The translations under genes and the position numbers were made by a program. The notes under the pieces were generated by a model. It made no database searches. It was not told the DNA's origin and was given only the letters and a program-made list of their open reading frames with translations. From Solirubrobacterales bacterium (GTDB taxonomy: Bacteria; Actinomycetota; Thermoleophilia; Solirubrobacterales; 70-9): a stretch of 64,000 nucleotides of DNA. The DNA lies in the NCBI GenBank assembly GCA_020438355.1, contig JAGQUT010000006.1:62001-126000 (forward strand), read 5' to 3'. Shown here piece after piece: positions 1 through 8,275 of the stretch (position 1 is the first letter of the stretch; every line of letters starts with the position of its first letter).

Positions 1-1
1 C

Positions 2-151
2 GGTCGGGCCCTGCCAGTCGGAGGGTTGACCTCGGAGTTGTGGCGCCTCGATGGTTTCAACGGAGCGGCCGACGGCGGATACGCCGAGTCGGTGACCGGA
101 CGTTTCGGCGGCAGCGCCTTCTTCCCGGAGTGGGCACCGAGGGCACGATGA
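2..151 (+). CDS. C-terminal end of an unidentified protein (cut by window edge)
   Basis: An open frame enters from the left edge and stops at a TGA at 149-151, leaving 49 codons. The residues are rich in Gly and aromatics and end in WAPRAR. The alternative frame on the same strand is Arg-rich and unlike protein, so this frame is the better choice. It converges on the P450 gene 25 bases away. I do not recognise the family. Confidence 0.45.
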   Translation, partial: GRALPVGGLTSELWRLDGFNGAADGGYAESVTGRFGGSAFFPEWAPRAR

Positions 152-176
152 TCAGCTGCCCGTAACCGGCGAAGCC

Positions 177-1499
177 TCAGCGAGCGGTCAGGACGGTCTC
201 GCCGCCCCGGGCGGGGGTCACGGTGATCGCCCGCCGGACCGTCGCCTCGGGGCCCTCGACACCAGCTGAAACTTCAGAAACCCGCAGCAACTCCCTCAGC
301 ACGATCGCCATTTCCATCTGGGCGAAGCTCGCTCCGACGCAACGCCGCCGGCCACCGCCGAAGGGGATCCAGGTGTAGGTGCCTGGATCCGATTCGAGGA
401 AACGCTCGGGTCGAAAGGCGTAGGGCTCCGGGTAGATCTCCGGATCGTGCTGGACCAGCCAGGCGCTGGGAAGCAAATGAACCCTTGGCTCGTAAAGGAC
501 GCCGCCGACCTCGATCGGTTTCTTGACCGTGCGCGGTGCGGCATTCAGCAGCACCGGGCGAAGCCGGAGGCTTTCGCGGATCACGGCCGTCATGTAGGGG
601 TCGCCGTCGCCATCATCAACGGCTTCGACGAGTCGAGAAAGGACTGCCGGGGCTCTGGTCAGCCGCTCGAGAGCCCAGGCAAGCTGGGTCGCAGTCGTTT
701 CGTGGCCGGCGACCAGCAGGGTCATGAGCTCGTCGTGGATCTCCACGTCAGTCATCGGCGAACCATCCTCGTGGCGGGCGGCAACCAGAGAGTTGATGAT
801 CTCGCTGCCCCCGCCATCGCCCTGATCCCGTCGTTCCCGGATCTCGGAGTAGATGAGCTCATCGGCTCGCGCACGTATCTCGAGGAACCTGGCCCAGGGG
901 CCGCGCCCGAAAGGTGCCCGCCTGGCCGGTGGCAGCAGGCTGAGGGGGCTCATTCCAAAGTCAAGCATTCCGGTAAGAGCAACCCGGAGTTGGTCCAGCC
1001 GGGGACCGCTTCGAAGACCGAACACCGCGGCCAGGATCACCTCGAGGGTGAGACTCTGCATTCGAGGATGAATCGGGACCGACTCGCCCCGTGGCCAGCT
1101 TCGGATCTGTTCCCGGGCAACCTCGGCAACCATCTCCTCGAGTCCGCGCATGCGCTCACCGTGGAAGGCGGGCAGCACCAGTTTCCGCTGGCTCATGTGG
1201 GCGCCCTCGTCGAGCAGGAGAATCGAGTTGGGCCCGACGATCGGCTCCAGAATCCGGGTTCCTTCCCCCGGGTGAAGTACATCTGGCGGGGCGGTGAAAA
1301 CCTGTTTCAGCTCTTCCGGATCCGAAAGGACGATGAAGGGGTCCTGGGCTGCCAGCCGAACGGTGAACTTCTTTCCGAACCGGCGTCGGCAGCGATCCAG
1401 GAACCCGGTCGGCCTGGTCCACCAGCCAACGGTCTGCATCGCGCTGGGCATTCTCGGCCCGGGAGGGAGATTCGATCTCTGTAGCCGACTCACCCGCAT
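177..1499 (-). CDS. Cytochrome P450
   Basis: Heme-thiolate monooxygenase of 440 residues, the usual length for a soluble bacterial P450. Visible motifs are the I-helix oxygen-activation motif AGHETT (about residues 264-269), the K-helix ExxR (E309, R312) and the heme loop FGGGRRRCVG with the Cys ligand near 387. The LPPGPR proline hinge comes soon after the N-terminus. A longer frame begins at 1547 but would run into the divergent gene at 1522. The ATG at 1499 has a TACGCT hexamer six bases upstream and fits a leaderless start. No ferredoxin or reductase gene lies nearby, so its electron donor must be elsewhere. The substrate cannot be read from the sequence. Confidence 0.93.
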   Translation of the reverse strand: MRVSRLQRSNLPPGPRMPSAMQTVGWWTRPTGFLDRCRRRFGKKFTVRLAAQDPFIVLSDPEELKQVFTAPPDVLHPGEGTRILEPIVGPNSILLLDEGAHMSQRKLVLPAFHGERMRGLEEMVAEVAREQIRSWPRGESVPIHPRMQSLTLEVILAAVFGLRSGPRLDQLRVALTGMLDFGMSPLSLLPPARRAPFGRGPWARFLEIRARADELIYSEIRERRDQGDGGGSEIINSLVAARHEDGSPMTDVEIHDELMTLLVAGHETTATQLAWALERLTRAPAVLSRLVEAVDDGDGDPYMTAVIRESLRLRPVLLNAAPRTVKKPIEVGGVLYEPRVHLLPSAWLVQHDPEIYPEPYAFRPERFLESDPGTYTWIPFGGGRRRCVGASFAQMEMAIVLRELLRVSEVSAGVEGPEATVRRAITVTPARGGETVLTAR

Positions 1500-1521
1500 G
1501 ACGTTAGCGTAGGCTCGGGCC
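1500..1521. promoter_or_regulatory. 22-bp divergent leaderless promoter pair
   Basis: On the minus strand TACGCT (1511-1506) lies six bases before the P450 ATG at 1499. On the plus strand TAGGCT (1510-1515) lies six bases before the ATG at 1522. The two -10 hexamers overlap by two bases, so RNA polymerase could bind in only one direction at a time. Confidence 0.6.
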
Positions 1522-1842
1522 ATGGACGAGATAGTGGTGGTAGCCATCCTTACGGTGAAAGAGGGAATGTCCGACCGGGCGTTGGAGGTTTTCCGACCGG
1601 TAATCGAGGCGACACACCAGGAACCCGGGTGCGTTTCCTATGCCCTCCATCGCGACAACTCGGACCCCGACAGACTGGTGCTGGTTGAGAAGTGGCTATC
1701 GCAGGATGATCTCGACGCCCACTTCCAGCAGCCGCACATGGCGGAGATGGGTTCGCTTGCCGGTGAACTGCTTGCTGAACCTCCCCTGATCGTCTTCAGT
1801 TCGGCGATCCCCGTCGGTGAACCTGACAAGGGTCTCATCTAG
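1522..1842 (+). CDS. Antibiotic biosynthesis monooxygenase (ABM/YgiN-like) protein
   Basis: Small 106-residue protein with the dimeric alpha+beta-barrel pattern of the ABM family. It has an N-terminal strand VVVAILTVKEG, the central EPGCVSYALHRD segment and LVLVEKWLSQDDLDAHF, followed by a helix ending in HM. Members oxidise quinols or aromatic polyketides without a cofactor, or degrade heme; the substrate here is unknown. It is transcribed away from the P450 gene from a 22-base shared region, which suggests they respond to the same conditions. No ribosome binding site precedes the ATG. Confidence 0.85.
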   Translation: MDEIVVVAILTVKEGMSDRALEVFRPVIEATHQEPGCVSYALHRDNSDPDRLVLVEKWLSQDDLDAHFQQPHMAEMGSLAGELLAEPPLIVFSSAIPVGEPDKGLI

Positions 1843-1854
1843 GGGCTACCCCGG

Positions 1855-2388
1855 CTACCAGCCGCCCGTTCCGGGTTCGCCCTTGATCGGCCCGGTGATT
1901 TCGGCGGTGATCCAGCCTCCGTAGAAGCCACCAGGCTGGGGGAGAACGGGTTCGCGATCGAGGGTACAGTCGACCAATGCCGGGTAGAACGACACCCGGT
2001 TCGCAAGCTGCGCGAATCCGGGCGAGGGGTCCCGATAAGTCCAAGCGGCCCTCGCGATAATCCGGTCTGGCAGGACTACATCGAAGTAACTTGCGGCCCC
2101 TTTCCATTCGCACCAGGTTCCGCCGCCTCCGGAAGGCTGAAGCAGGCCCGGAGTGACGTCATCGAATGGCAGGTAGATCACCGGTGCCCCTGCGGTCTCG
2201 CAGACCTTGACTCCGTTTCTGCTCGAGGCGATGGTCGTGCCGTCAGCGGCGACCAGGGCGGTCCTTGGTTCAGGCCTTACCTCGGGCGGACGCGGGTAAT
2301 CCCAGACCGACTCGTACGGGAGCCCATTCGGGGCTTTGCCCTTGCGTCGCTCGGGCTCCGGCCTACGCAGGATCCTTCCGAAAGCCAT
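1855..2388 (-). CDS. DUF427 domain protein
   Basis: 177 residues. The pattern ESVWDYPRPP near the N-terminus, then CETAGAPVIYLPFDDV, WCEWKGAASYFDV, AAWTYRDPSPGFAQLANRVSFYP is the DUF427 fold, a small beta-rich domain of unknown biochemical role. The ATG overlaps the stop of the upstream SRPBCC gene by one base (TAATG), so the two are translationally coupled. The C-terminus after about residue 140 is Gly/Pro rich. Confidence 0.88.
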   Translation of the reverse strand: MAFGRILRRPEPERRKGKAPNGLPYESVWDYPRPPEVRPEPRTALVAADGTTIASSRNGVKVCETAGAPVIYLPFDDVTPGLLQPSGGGGTWCEWKGAASYFDVVLPDRIIARAAWTYRDPSPGFAQLANRVSFYPALVDCTLDREPVLPQPGGFYGGWITAEITGPIKGEPGTGGW

Positions 2389-2825
2389 TACCCGGCACCC
2401 TTCGTTTCGGCTTCGGCTTCGGCTATCGCGACTATGCGGCTGGTGAAGAGATCCACGATCGGAGCGTATGCCAGAGCGACAGGTGCCCAGGCGGGTCCGG
2501 CCGACCTCACCGGCATGCTGAGGCGGCTACCGTGCCCGTCCGGTTCGACTACGTGATCAACGATCACCCCGCCAACCTTCCAGGACCAGGACCTTCCGGG
2601 CTCGACCTCAAGAATCTCGGCAGGAACCTTCAGGCCGCCGGCGACGATCACCCTGCCTTTGGCTCCCGCTTTGACTTCCGGGTCGCCGAGGCCTTCGGCT
2701 CCTCGCACATACAGTGACCATTCGGACCAGCGGTCCGGCCGGGAGATCAGTTCCCAGACAATCCCGGTCGCTGCGCGGCATTCCAGAACCCGGGTCAATC
2801 TCGGAGGTTCCGGTCGCCGGGGCAC
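2388..2825 (-). CDS. SRPBCC (START-like) family protein
   Basis: 145 residues with the START/polyketide-cyclase pattern: VWELISRPDRWSEWS near the N-terminus, a central strand pair GRVIVAGGLKVPAEILEVEPGRSWSWKV, and DHVVEPDGHGSRL. Such proteins bind hydrophobic ligands in a deep cavity. The start is GTG, nine bases after a TAGGAT hexamer and without a ribosome binding site. It is the first gene of a two-gene unit with the DUF427 gene. The ligand is unknown. Confidence 0.82.
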   Translation of the reverse strand: MPRRPEPPRLTRVLECRAATGIVWELISRPDRWSEWSLYVRGAEGLGDPEVKAGAKGRVIVAGGLKVPAEILEVEPGRSWSWKVGGVIVDHVVEPDGHGSRLSMPVRSAGPAWAPVALAYAPIVDLFTSRIVAIAEAEAETKGAG

Positions 2826-2834
2826 ATGCCCGCG

Positions 2835-2840
2835 ATCCTA
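2835..2840 (-). promoter_or_regulatory. -10 hexamer of the SRPBCC gene
   Basis: TAGGAT read on the minus strand, nine bases before the GTG at 2825. Confidence 0.45.
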
Positions 2841-2922
2841 GCGTCCGGGTTTCCTCTGTCTGGCAAGAACCCAGCCGTTCAGCACCAGGCCCGCGAACGA
2901 GATCGAGGCGACCTCCATCAGT

Positions 2923-3537
2923 TCAGCCGGATCTCCGGGTGCGCTTGGAACCCGACCTGCCGGAGGACTTCCGGAATCGACCGGAGGCCTTCCGCGCCGG
3001 CTTCTTTCTCTCGGCAGCAGGCACCTCTTCCTTCACGACCTGCCGGGTCAGGACCGGGATCTGCTTTTCGAGGAACTTCGCCATGCGTTCCTCGTCACGA
3101 CGGATCGAGCGCGCCATCTTCGCGGTCTCTTCGTCGTTCAGTTCAGTCGCGAGTGTCTCGATCGCCGTGTAGTTGGCAATCTCTTCGTGTTCGTTGAAGT
3201 ACTCGGTCTTGGCGTTCTTGAGCATTTTCTCGGTGTCGCTGTTGCCCCTGATGGAGTGCAGCGGACCCTTGGCGGTGGCGACCAGCTTGTTGGCCTGGCT
3301 GGTGACCTTGGCGAGAGTTGCCGCCGTGTCCCCGTTGACCTTCTTGATGCGCTTCTCGAGCTGCCTGGAGTGCGACTTGGTTTCGCGAAGGTGCTCCTTC
3401 AGACGCTTCTTGTAAGGGGCGCGATCAGTCATGCCGATATGCGCTTCAAGCGCGACTTCGAGTTCCTTCTCCTTGCCGTAAGCCTCGATCAGGTACTGGG
3501 AAAGCTTTGCTTCCCGTGCTGTTCCGTCGGTTGCCAT
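2923..3537 (-). CDS. DUF892 (YciF-type) ferritin-like protein
   Basis: 204 residues. Residues 10-150 form a predicted four-helix bundle typical of DUF892 (LSQYLIEAYGKEKELEVALE, EHLRETKSHSRQLEKRI, EYFNEHEEIANYTAIETLA), with Glu and His residues spaced as in diiron ferritin-like proteins. The last 40 residues are a Lys/Arg/Ser tail (AAERKKPARKASGRF onward), which could bind DNA or acidic surfaces. A clear Shine-Dalgarno AAGGAG lies before the ATG. Family members are induced by stress in other bacteria; the role here is inferred only. Confidence 0.85.
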   Translation of the reverse strand: MATDGTAREAKLSQYLIEAYGKEKELEVALEAHIGMTDRAPYKKRLKEHLRETKSHSRQLEKRIKKVNGDTAATLAKVTSQANKLVATAKGPLHSIRGNSDTEKMLKNAKTEYFNEHEEIANYTAIETLATELNDEETAKMARSIRRDEERMAKFLEKQIPVLTRQVVKEEVPAAERKKPARKASGRFRKSSGRSGSKRTRRSG

Positions 3538-3572
3538 CTCTTCTCCTTTGGTTCCGTGGTTCTGCTCGTTGC

Positions 3573-3815
3573 TCAGGCCCAGAGAACCCAGCCGAGGATG
3601 ATCCCCGTCAGCAGGCCGCCCGCAGCGGCAACCACGATCGGGGTGTTTCCGTTTCCGTTCGCGATGCCGTCGGACTCACCGACGACCCCGGGAGAGTTCC
3701 TCACGTCCCCGGTCGGGCCGCTTCCCGCGTCTCCTCCGGTCCCGTCTTCCGGGCTTCCGGTACTGAGTTCGGACTCTTCGATTTCTTCGGACCGCTCTAC
3801 CTCCGGTTCATCCAT
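3573..3815 (-). CDS. Small acidic protein with one C-terminal membrane span
   Basis: About 80 residues. The N-terminal 50 residues are acidic and Gly/Ser rich, and the C-terminus is a hydrophobic segment of about 20 residues ending in WVLWA, so it looks tail-anchored with the acidic part in the cytoplasm. A TTG at 3848 would add 11 residues; neither start has a good ribosome binding site. It lies 35 bases upstream of the DUF892 gene on the same strand and may be co-transcribed. No known family recognised. Confidence 0.5.
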   Translation of the reverse strand: MDEPEVERSEEIEESELSTGSPEDGTGGDAGSGPTGDVRNSPGVVGESDGIANGNGNTPIVVAAAGGLLTGIILGWVLWA

Positions 3816-3918
3816 GCAGGAAGTGCTACCCGTACAGGTCCCAGTCAAACGGACTGCATCCGGGGCGGGACAAGCCCGGCTGCCTCCGAAGTGATGACGG
3901 TAACGCCCCCGCGATGAG

Positions 3919-4689
3919 TCAGGTATTTCGGTGGCCGCGGCTTGTGAACGGGGCCGGGAGGCCGAGGAGTCTCATCGCCAGGATGGCTGCCGCGATTGCG
4001 AACAGAGGGTCGAGAATCACGTCGGAGGCACCCTTGGCTATGCCGTCGACGACCGTAGCCTCGCCCAGAATGTACCGGGTCAGTGAGGCAACGGACTCAC
4101 CAAGCAGAAAACCGACGATCTCCGCCAGGAGCAACACCCAGAAGACGAGCCAGAAGTCGCTCCTGACCAGCTGGAAGCTCCGGGAGAAAGCCTTCCTTGC
4201 ACCACGGTTCTCGAGTTCGACAGCCGGGCCTACGAGGGCGAAGAAGATCAGGGCAGCCACCCCGGGGACGATCAGAAGGAGCAGGCCGATCAGCACCACG
4301 ATCACGTAGAGAACGTCGACCGTGATCAGCCTGAGAAACCGGATGTTCCGGACCATCCAGGCAATTCGGGGCGGTTTGCCATTCCTGGCGTGGGTCAGAG
4401 ACAGGCCAATCGCGCCGGCGATGAAAACCTGCCCGAGAAGGCTGCTCGAGGAGATGGCTCCGGTGACCGAGGCCAGAAGGACTGCCTCCAACCACCGGGT
4501 TGTCTCCAGGGAATCGATCCCGTGCTCGGCCACCGAGTTGATGACTTCCAGAGGGATAAGGACGACCGCGGCGAGGGGCAGGATGTACATCCACCAGGCG
4601 CGGTAAGTGTGGAATACCTGGAAGTAGACGTCGCCGATCCGGCGCAGGAGAGAATCCCGGCGAGGGTCGCTGTCGGAGCTCTGTGGCAC
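3919..4689 (-). CDS. Polytopic membrane protein, YciC-like
   Basis: 256 residues with about five or six membrane spans. The signature block is a span ending in LLLLIVPGVAALIFFALVGP followed by an amphipathic ARKAFSRSFQLVRSDFW. The same block is recognisable in the membrane protein at 54683-55366, so the two belong to one family, related to YciC/glycerophosphodiester-phosphodiesterase membrane domains. The GTG at 4689 is preceded by TATCTT at six bases and fits a leaderless start; another GTG at 4716 would add nine residues. Function unknown. Confidence 0.72.
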   Translation of the reverse strand: MPQSSDSDPRRDSLLRRIGDVYFQVFHTYRAWWMYILPLAAVVLIPLEVINSVAEHGIDSLETTRWLEAVLLASVTGAISSSSLLGQVFIAGAIGLSLTHARNGKPPRIAWMVRNIRFLRLITVDVLYVIVVLIGLLLLIVPGVAALIFFALVGPAVELENRGARKAFSRSFQLVRSDFWLVFWVLLLAEIVGFLLGESVASLTRYILGEATVVDGIAKGASDVILDPLFAIAAAILAMRLLGLPAPFTSRGHRNT

Positions 4690-4695
4690 GCCCGG

Positions 4696-4701
4696 AAGAT
4701 A
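4696..4701 (-). promoter_or_regulatory. -10 hexamer TATCTT of the YciC-like gene
   Basis: Read on the minus strand, six bases before GTG 4689. It decides that start over the GTG at 4716. Confidence 0.5.
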
Positions 4702-4753
4702 GCGGCGCCCGATCACCGGGGCTGGTCCGCAAGAATGCCGCAGGGGAGATCGG

Positions 4754-5338
4754 ATGGTTCGAAGCGTCGACCGGGAGATAGAAGCCTGGAGCAGGCGGTC
4801 CGCGAGGGACCAGTTCTCCCTGCTCTGGGAGCAAGCCGGGAAGGACGAGGTGAACGTGATCTCGTACTGGGAGGGCCGGGAGTGGGCCTCGACCTACGTC
4901 ATCTCGGCGTCGCAGGCCCGGCTTCCGCTGCCGGGACGCTGGTGGGCTCTCTGCTTCATCGACCCGGGCAAGGAAGACCCGGTGAAGTTCCTCAGATCCG
5001 ATGACAGCGAGGGAGAGGGTGCCGGCCCGCCGCTGACGGACGCCCGGTCCATCCGCAGGCTCCTCGAGGTCCCGGGCATCGAAGAGCGCCCAGAGCTTTG
5101 CTCGCTTCTGATTACCCTAGGGGCAAGAAGAGACGAGCTCGACACCGCCTCCATACTCAGGTTCACGAAGCACAGCGACCATGTCGTCAGGTACGTGACA
5201 CTCGGGGTTCTCTCCTGGCAGCCCTCGATCAGCAACGACCTCATCGCCCACCGCTTCTCCGGCGACCCGGATCCGATCGTGGCTGACCTGGCTGCCCGGT
5301 TTGCCGGCGGTCGCACCCGCCGGGCAACCAGACCCTGA
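4754..5338 (+). CDS. Hypothetical protein, possibly with HEAT-like helices
   Basis: 194 residues, soluble, no signal peptide. The C-terminal half (about 100-185) has repeated helix-turn-helix character (LCSLLITLGARRDELDTASI, HVVRYVTLGVLSWQ, LIAHRFSGDPDPIVADLAARF) reminiscent of HEAT-type repeats that track residual damage or protein contacts. The N-terminal half has no recognisable motif. The start is supported by GGGGAG five bases before ATG. It diverges from the YciC-like gene and meets the S53 protease gene end to end. Function unknown. Confidence 0.7.
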   Translation: MVRSVDREIEAWSRRSARDQFSLLWEQAGKDEVNVISYWEGREWASTYVISASQARLPLPGRWWALCFIDPGKEDPVKFLRSDDSEGEGAGPPLTDARSIRRLLEVPGIEERPELCSLLITLGARRDELDTASILRFTKHSDHVVRYVTLGVLSWQPSISNDLIAHRFSGDPDPIVADLAARFAGGRTRRATRP

Positions 5339-7054
5339 TCAGGGTGCCGGCGGCGTCGCAGCGACCGCGTCGGCGAAAGCGGTCGCGCGGAGGGAACCGA
5401 GACCGGTGGCGAGGTCGTAACCGGGCTGGGCGGCGCCACCGGCGGGGGACTTTCCGAACGGGGTATTCGGCTTCTTCGAAGCTGTGCCGACTGTCACGTC
5501 ATAGAAGATCGATCCGTATCCGGGGCCTCGGGCCAGTGAATAGAGAAGAGGGTTGATCGAGCCGAGTGGGGGCCGGCCGGCTTCCTTCTCCTGCTGAACC
5601 GCAAGTGCGACCATAGCCGCGGTCACGGGTGTGGCCGCGCTGGTGCCACCGCCGCCACCCCAACCTCCGGTGCCCTCCTGGTAAACGGCAACTCCGGGCT
5701 TGAACGAGGCCATCGCCCCGAGGTCCGGTGTCAGTCTCGTCGGGCTTCCCTTCTGGAGCGATGGGGTGATGCCCGGACCGGTCTGGAAAGGCGGCCTCGG
5801 CCAGAAGTGGCTGGGGCCACCGCCACTGCCGACCCCCTGTTTGGGCTCTGTCGCGTAGGTTGACCAGACTGGCTGGACGGTGATCTCGTTGCCCTGGCTG
5901 AGGGTCAGGTTCGTTCCGCCGACCGCGGTCACGAAGCGGGAGCTTGCGGGAAAGGAGGTTCCGGGCTTGCCCGACTCGCAACCCTGGAAGCCAAGGTCGC
6001 CGGAGGCGCTCAGCGAAGTGACCCCCAAAGCGGCGGCTTCTGCAAGCAGGCGGTTGCCCAGGTACTTCTCGGCCTTGGTGAAGCGGTACTCGCAGACCCC
6101 GTCACTGATCGACAGGATGTCGGGCAGCTTTCCACCCTGCCTCGACGGATCGAGGGAACCGAGCATGAAGAGGATGAATGAGTTGCTGAAGTTCTGGTCC
6201 AGCGGCACGAATATCGGGGTGATCTGCTCGAGTCTTGGAGCGATCGCAGCCAGCGCCTCGACATCGAGGACCGTTTCATCGGGGTCGTCCTGGGTAGCGT
6301 TGACGCCACCTGGCATCGCGAACTGGGTCACCCTGGGTAGCGGCTGGTTGAAACAGTTGGCCCAGGTCTTGAAGTCGCTGGTTCCGACCACGGCGGAACT
6401 CAGGGTGTTGACCCGGACTCCGGAACCATCGAGACCACGACTGCGAAGCTCGTCGACCTCATAAGCGGTGTTCAGCTGGTTGGGAGTGAGAGCCTTCGAT
6501 TTGATCGCGCCGCTGCAGCCTTCCGGTGTTCCGGTCAGCTCGGTGGCAGACCGCGGGGGAGTCGGGGCGGGTCCTTGCGGGAATATCTCCCCGACCGAAA
6601 CCTGCTTGATCGCCCACTTGTATCCCTTGGGGCGGCAGGGCTTGCCGGGGATCTTCGGTCCGGCGCAGAAAAGACGCCTGGCCGCCGCTGGAGTCATCAC
6701 CGTCAGGGCAACGGTCTGGCTCGGATTCAGACTCACCCGCCGGACACCGGGCTTGTTCCGGAGGGTCAGAACCTTCTGGCGAACCTTTGGTCCGGCACCG
6801 AACTGCTCGCGAAACTCGGCCTGGGTCAGGAATTTCCGGTATCTCGCGCCCGGGTAGGCGATCTTCTGTGCGGCGGCAAGGGCATTGCCCCGGCCGGGCA
6901 AACCGAGAATCACGACCCGCAGCATCTCCTGCTTGCCAGCTGACGTTGCCGCGTCGTGACCACTCGTCCCCGCTATGGCGTTACCGGCGCAGGCCAGACA
7001 GGCGATCATCACAGCCGCCGGAAGCGCCAGGCCAAGGCTGATTCTCCGTCCCAT
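5339..7054 (-). CDS. Secreted S53 (sedolisin) peptidase
   Basis: 571 residues. A signal peptide spans about 1-29 (RRISLGLALPAAVMIACLA, cut near NAIAG). An activation prodomain follows, and the catalytic domain begins near residue 185. The sedolisin residues are visible: E260 and D264 in the E-x3-D motif ETVLDVEALAAIAP, oxyanion D353 in SASGDLGFQG, and the nucleophile S472 in GGTSAATP. The C-terminal YDLATGLGSL is the usual Ca2+-site loop. Enzymes of this family are acid endopeptidases that self-process after export. The gene ends immediately against the convergent hypothetical gene. Confidence 0.92.
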   Translation of the reverse strand: MGRRISLGLALPAAVMIACLACAGNAIAGTSGHDAATSAGKQEMLRVVILGLPGRGNALAAAQKIAYPGARYRKFLTQAEFREQFGAGPKVRQKVLTLRNKPGVRRVSLNPSQTVALTVMTPAAARRLFCAGPKIPGKPCRPKGYKWAIKQVSVGEIFPQGPAPTPPRSATELTGTPEGCSGAIKSKALTPNQLNTAYEVDELRSRGLDGSGVRVNTLSSAVVGTSDFKTWANCFNQPLPRVTQFAMPGGVNATQDDPDETVLDVEALAAIAPRLEQITPIFVPLDQNFSNSFILFMLGSLDPSRQGGKLPDILSISDGVCEYRFTKAEKYLGNRLLAEAAALGVTSLSASGDLGFQGCESGKPGTSFPASSRFVTAVGGTNLTLSQGNEITVQPVWSTYATEPKQGVGSGGGPSHFWPRPPFQTGPGITPSLQKGSPTRLTPDLGAMASFKPGVAVYQEGTGGWGGGGGTSAATPVTAAMVALAVQQEKEAGRPPLGSINPLLYSLARGPGYGSIFYDVTVGTASKKPNTPFGKSPAGGAAQPGYDLATGLGSLRATAFADAVAATPPAP

Positions 7055-7107
7055 GGCTGGTCATCTTCTCACCTGGCCAACCGATCGCCAACCCGTCCAT
7101 CTCCCTG

Positions 7108-7113
7108 TAGGTT
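7108..7113 (+). promoter_or_regulatory. -10 hexamer TAGGTT of the MFS gene
   Basis: Seven bases before GTG 7121. It supports that start over the longer frame that would overlap the protease gene. Confidence 0.55.
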
Positions 7114-7120
7114 CTGCCCC

Positions 7121-8272
7121 GTGTCCCCGACTCCGTCGCTCAGGATTTCGATCGCCGTCGCCTTGCTTGCGCTCTCCGGTGCCTGGAACGCCGGCAACGT
7201 CGGACCTGTCGCTTCCCAGCTCGCCTCCGAATTCGATGTCTCGCTGGCAGTGGTCGGAGCCCTCTCCGGAACCCTGTTTTTCGGGGCGAACGTGATCGGG
7301 CTCGTCTTCGCAGCCCAGATTGGCGAGGCGGTGGGGCTGGTCAAGGGGCTGAGGTATGCCTGCCTCCTCGTTGTCGCCGGCAACCTGATCTTCGCCCTCA
7401 CTCCGATCTTTGCGGGACTGGCTGTCGGGCGGATCCTGCCCGGGCTCGGGTTCGCACTGACCACGACGGTCGGCATCGTCTGGGCCCGTCACGAAGGAGG
7501 GGTGAAGCTGGTCGGGCTGTTCGGAGCATCCATCCAGTTGGGGATAGCGATGTCGCTGCTGCTCGGGAGTGTGCTCTTCGACATGGGGGTCGACTGGCGG
7601 GTCGGGTTCCTGATCAGTGCGTCACTGGGGGCTGTAGCAATGGCCGCGATCCCCGGTGATGCGAAGTCTCCGCCCCTTCCGGAGAGGCGCTCGAGCGGCT
7701 TTCTCAGCCTCGCCTTCCGAAGGGTCCGCGTTTACCGGCTGAGCCTGCTCTTTCTATCCATTTACGGGGTGCCGATGATCCTTGGCGCCTGGATGATCGA
7801 GTACCTGTCCAGCGAAGGGGATGTCTCGAAGACTGTTGCCGGCCTTGCCTCATTCCTGCTCTTCGGCCTGTCAGCGGTTATGAGGATGACCGGTGCTGAC
7901 CTAAAGGCCCGGGGCTGGACTCATCAGGTTCTCTGCGGGTCGCTGGGCCTGGCCGCAGCGGGCCTGGCAGCGATTGCCATCGACCCGATGGCCGGAGCCG
8001 CCTTCCTGGCCGCAGTACTGCTTGCCGTCGGCTTCGGTCTGCCCTACGCGACAGCGCTCACCGAAGCCCAGGATCTCTACCCGGAGGAGCCGGCCGAGCC
8101 CCTCGCCCTGATGACCCTGATCGCGCTGCTTCTGCCGATCATCGTGATCCCGGTCATTGGCCATTCGATTTCCGCGAACGCGGGAGATGTCGCGTTCGGA
8201 CTTCTTGCCCTGTTCCTGTTGCTGGCGACGGTCGCAAATCTGAAGCGATCGGGCTACCCGCTTTCGGACTGA
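7121..8272 (+). CDS. Major facilitator superfamily carrier
   Basis: 383 residues with about 12 hydrophobic spans. The first starts VALLALSGAWNAGNVGPVA and is followed by the conserved loop region near GLVKGLRYACLLVVAG. The GTG start is placed after a leaderless promoter; an upstream in-frame ATG at 6956 would overlap the protease gene and adds a non-membrane leader. The substrate cannot be inferred. The stop lies four bases from the end of the convergent antiporter gene. Confidence 0.85.
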   Translation: MSPTPSLRISIAVALLALSGAWNAGNVGPVASQLASEFDVSLAVVGALSGTLFFGANVIGLVFAAQIGEAVGLVKGLRYACLLVVAGNLIFALTPIFAGLAVGRILPGLGFALTTTVGIVWARHEGGVKLVGLFGASIQLGIAMSLLLGSVLFDMGVDWRVGFLISASLGAVAMAAIPGDAKSPPLPERRSSGFLSLAFRRVRVYRLSLLFLSIYGVPMILGAWMIEYLSSEGDVSKTVAGLASFLLFGLSAVMRMTGADLKARGWTHQVLCGSLGLAAAGLAAIAIDPMAGAAFLAAVLLAVGFGLPYATALTEAQDLYPEEPAEPLALMTLIALLLPIIVIPVIGHSISANAGDVAFGLLALFLLLATVANLKRSGYPLSD

Positions 8273-8275
8273 GGT

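Noticed and set aside
447-1484. 345-codon plus-strand frame opposite the P450 gene
   Set aside because: It runs exactly antisense to an unmistakable P450 and has no family motif; long antisense frames are expected in GC-rich genes.
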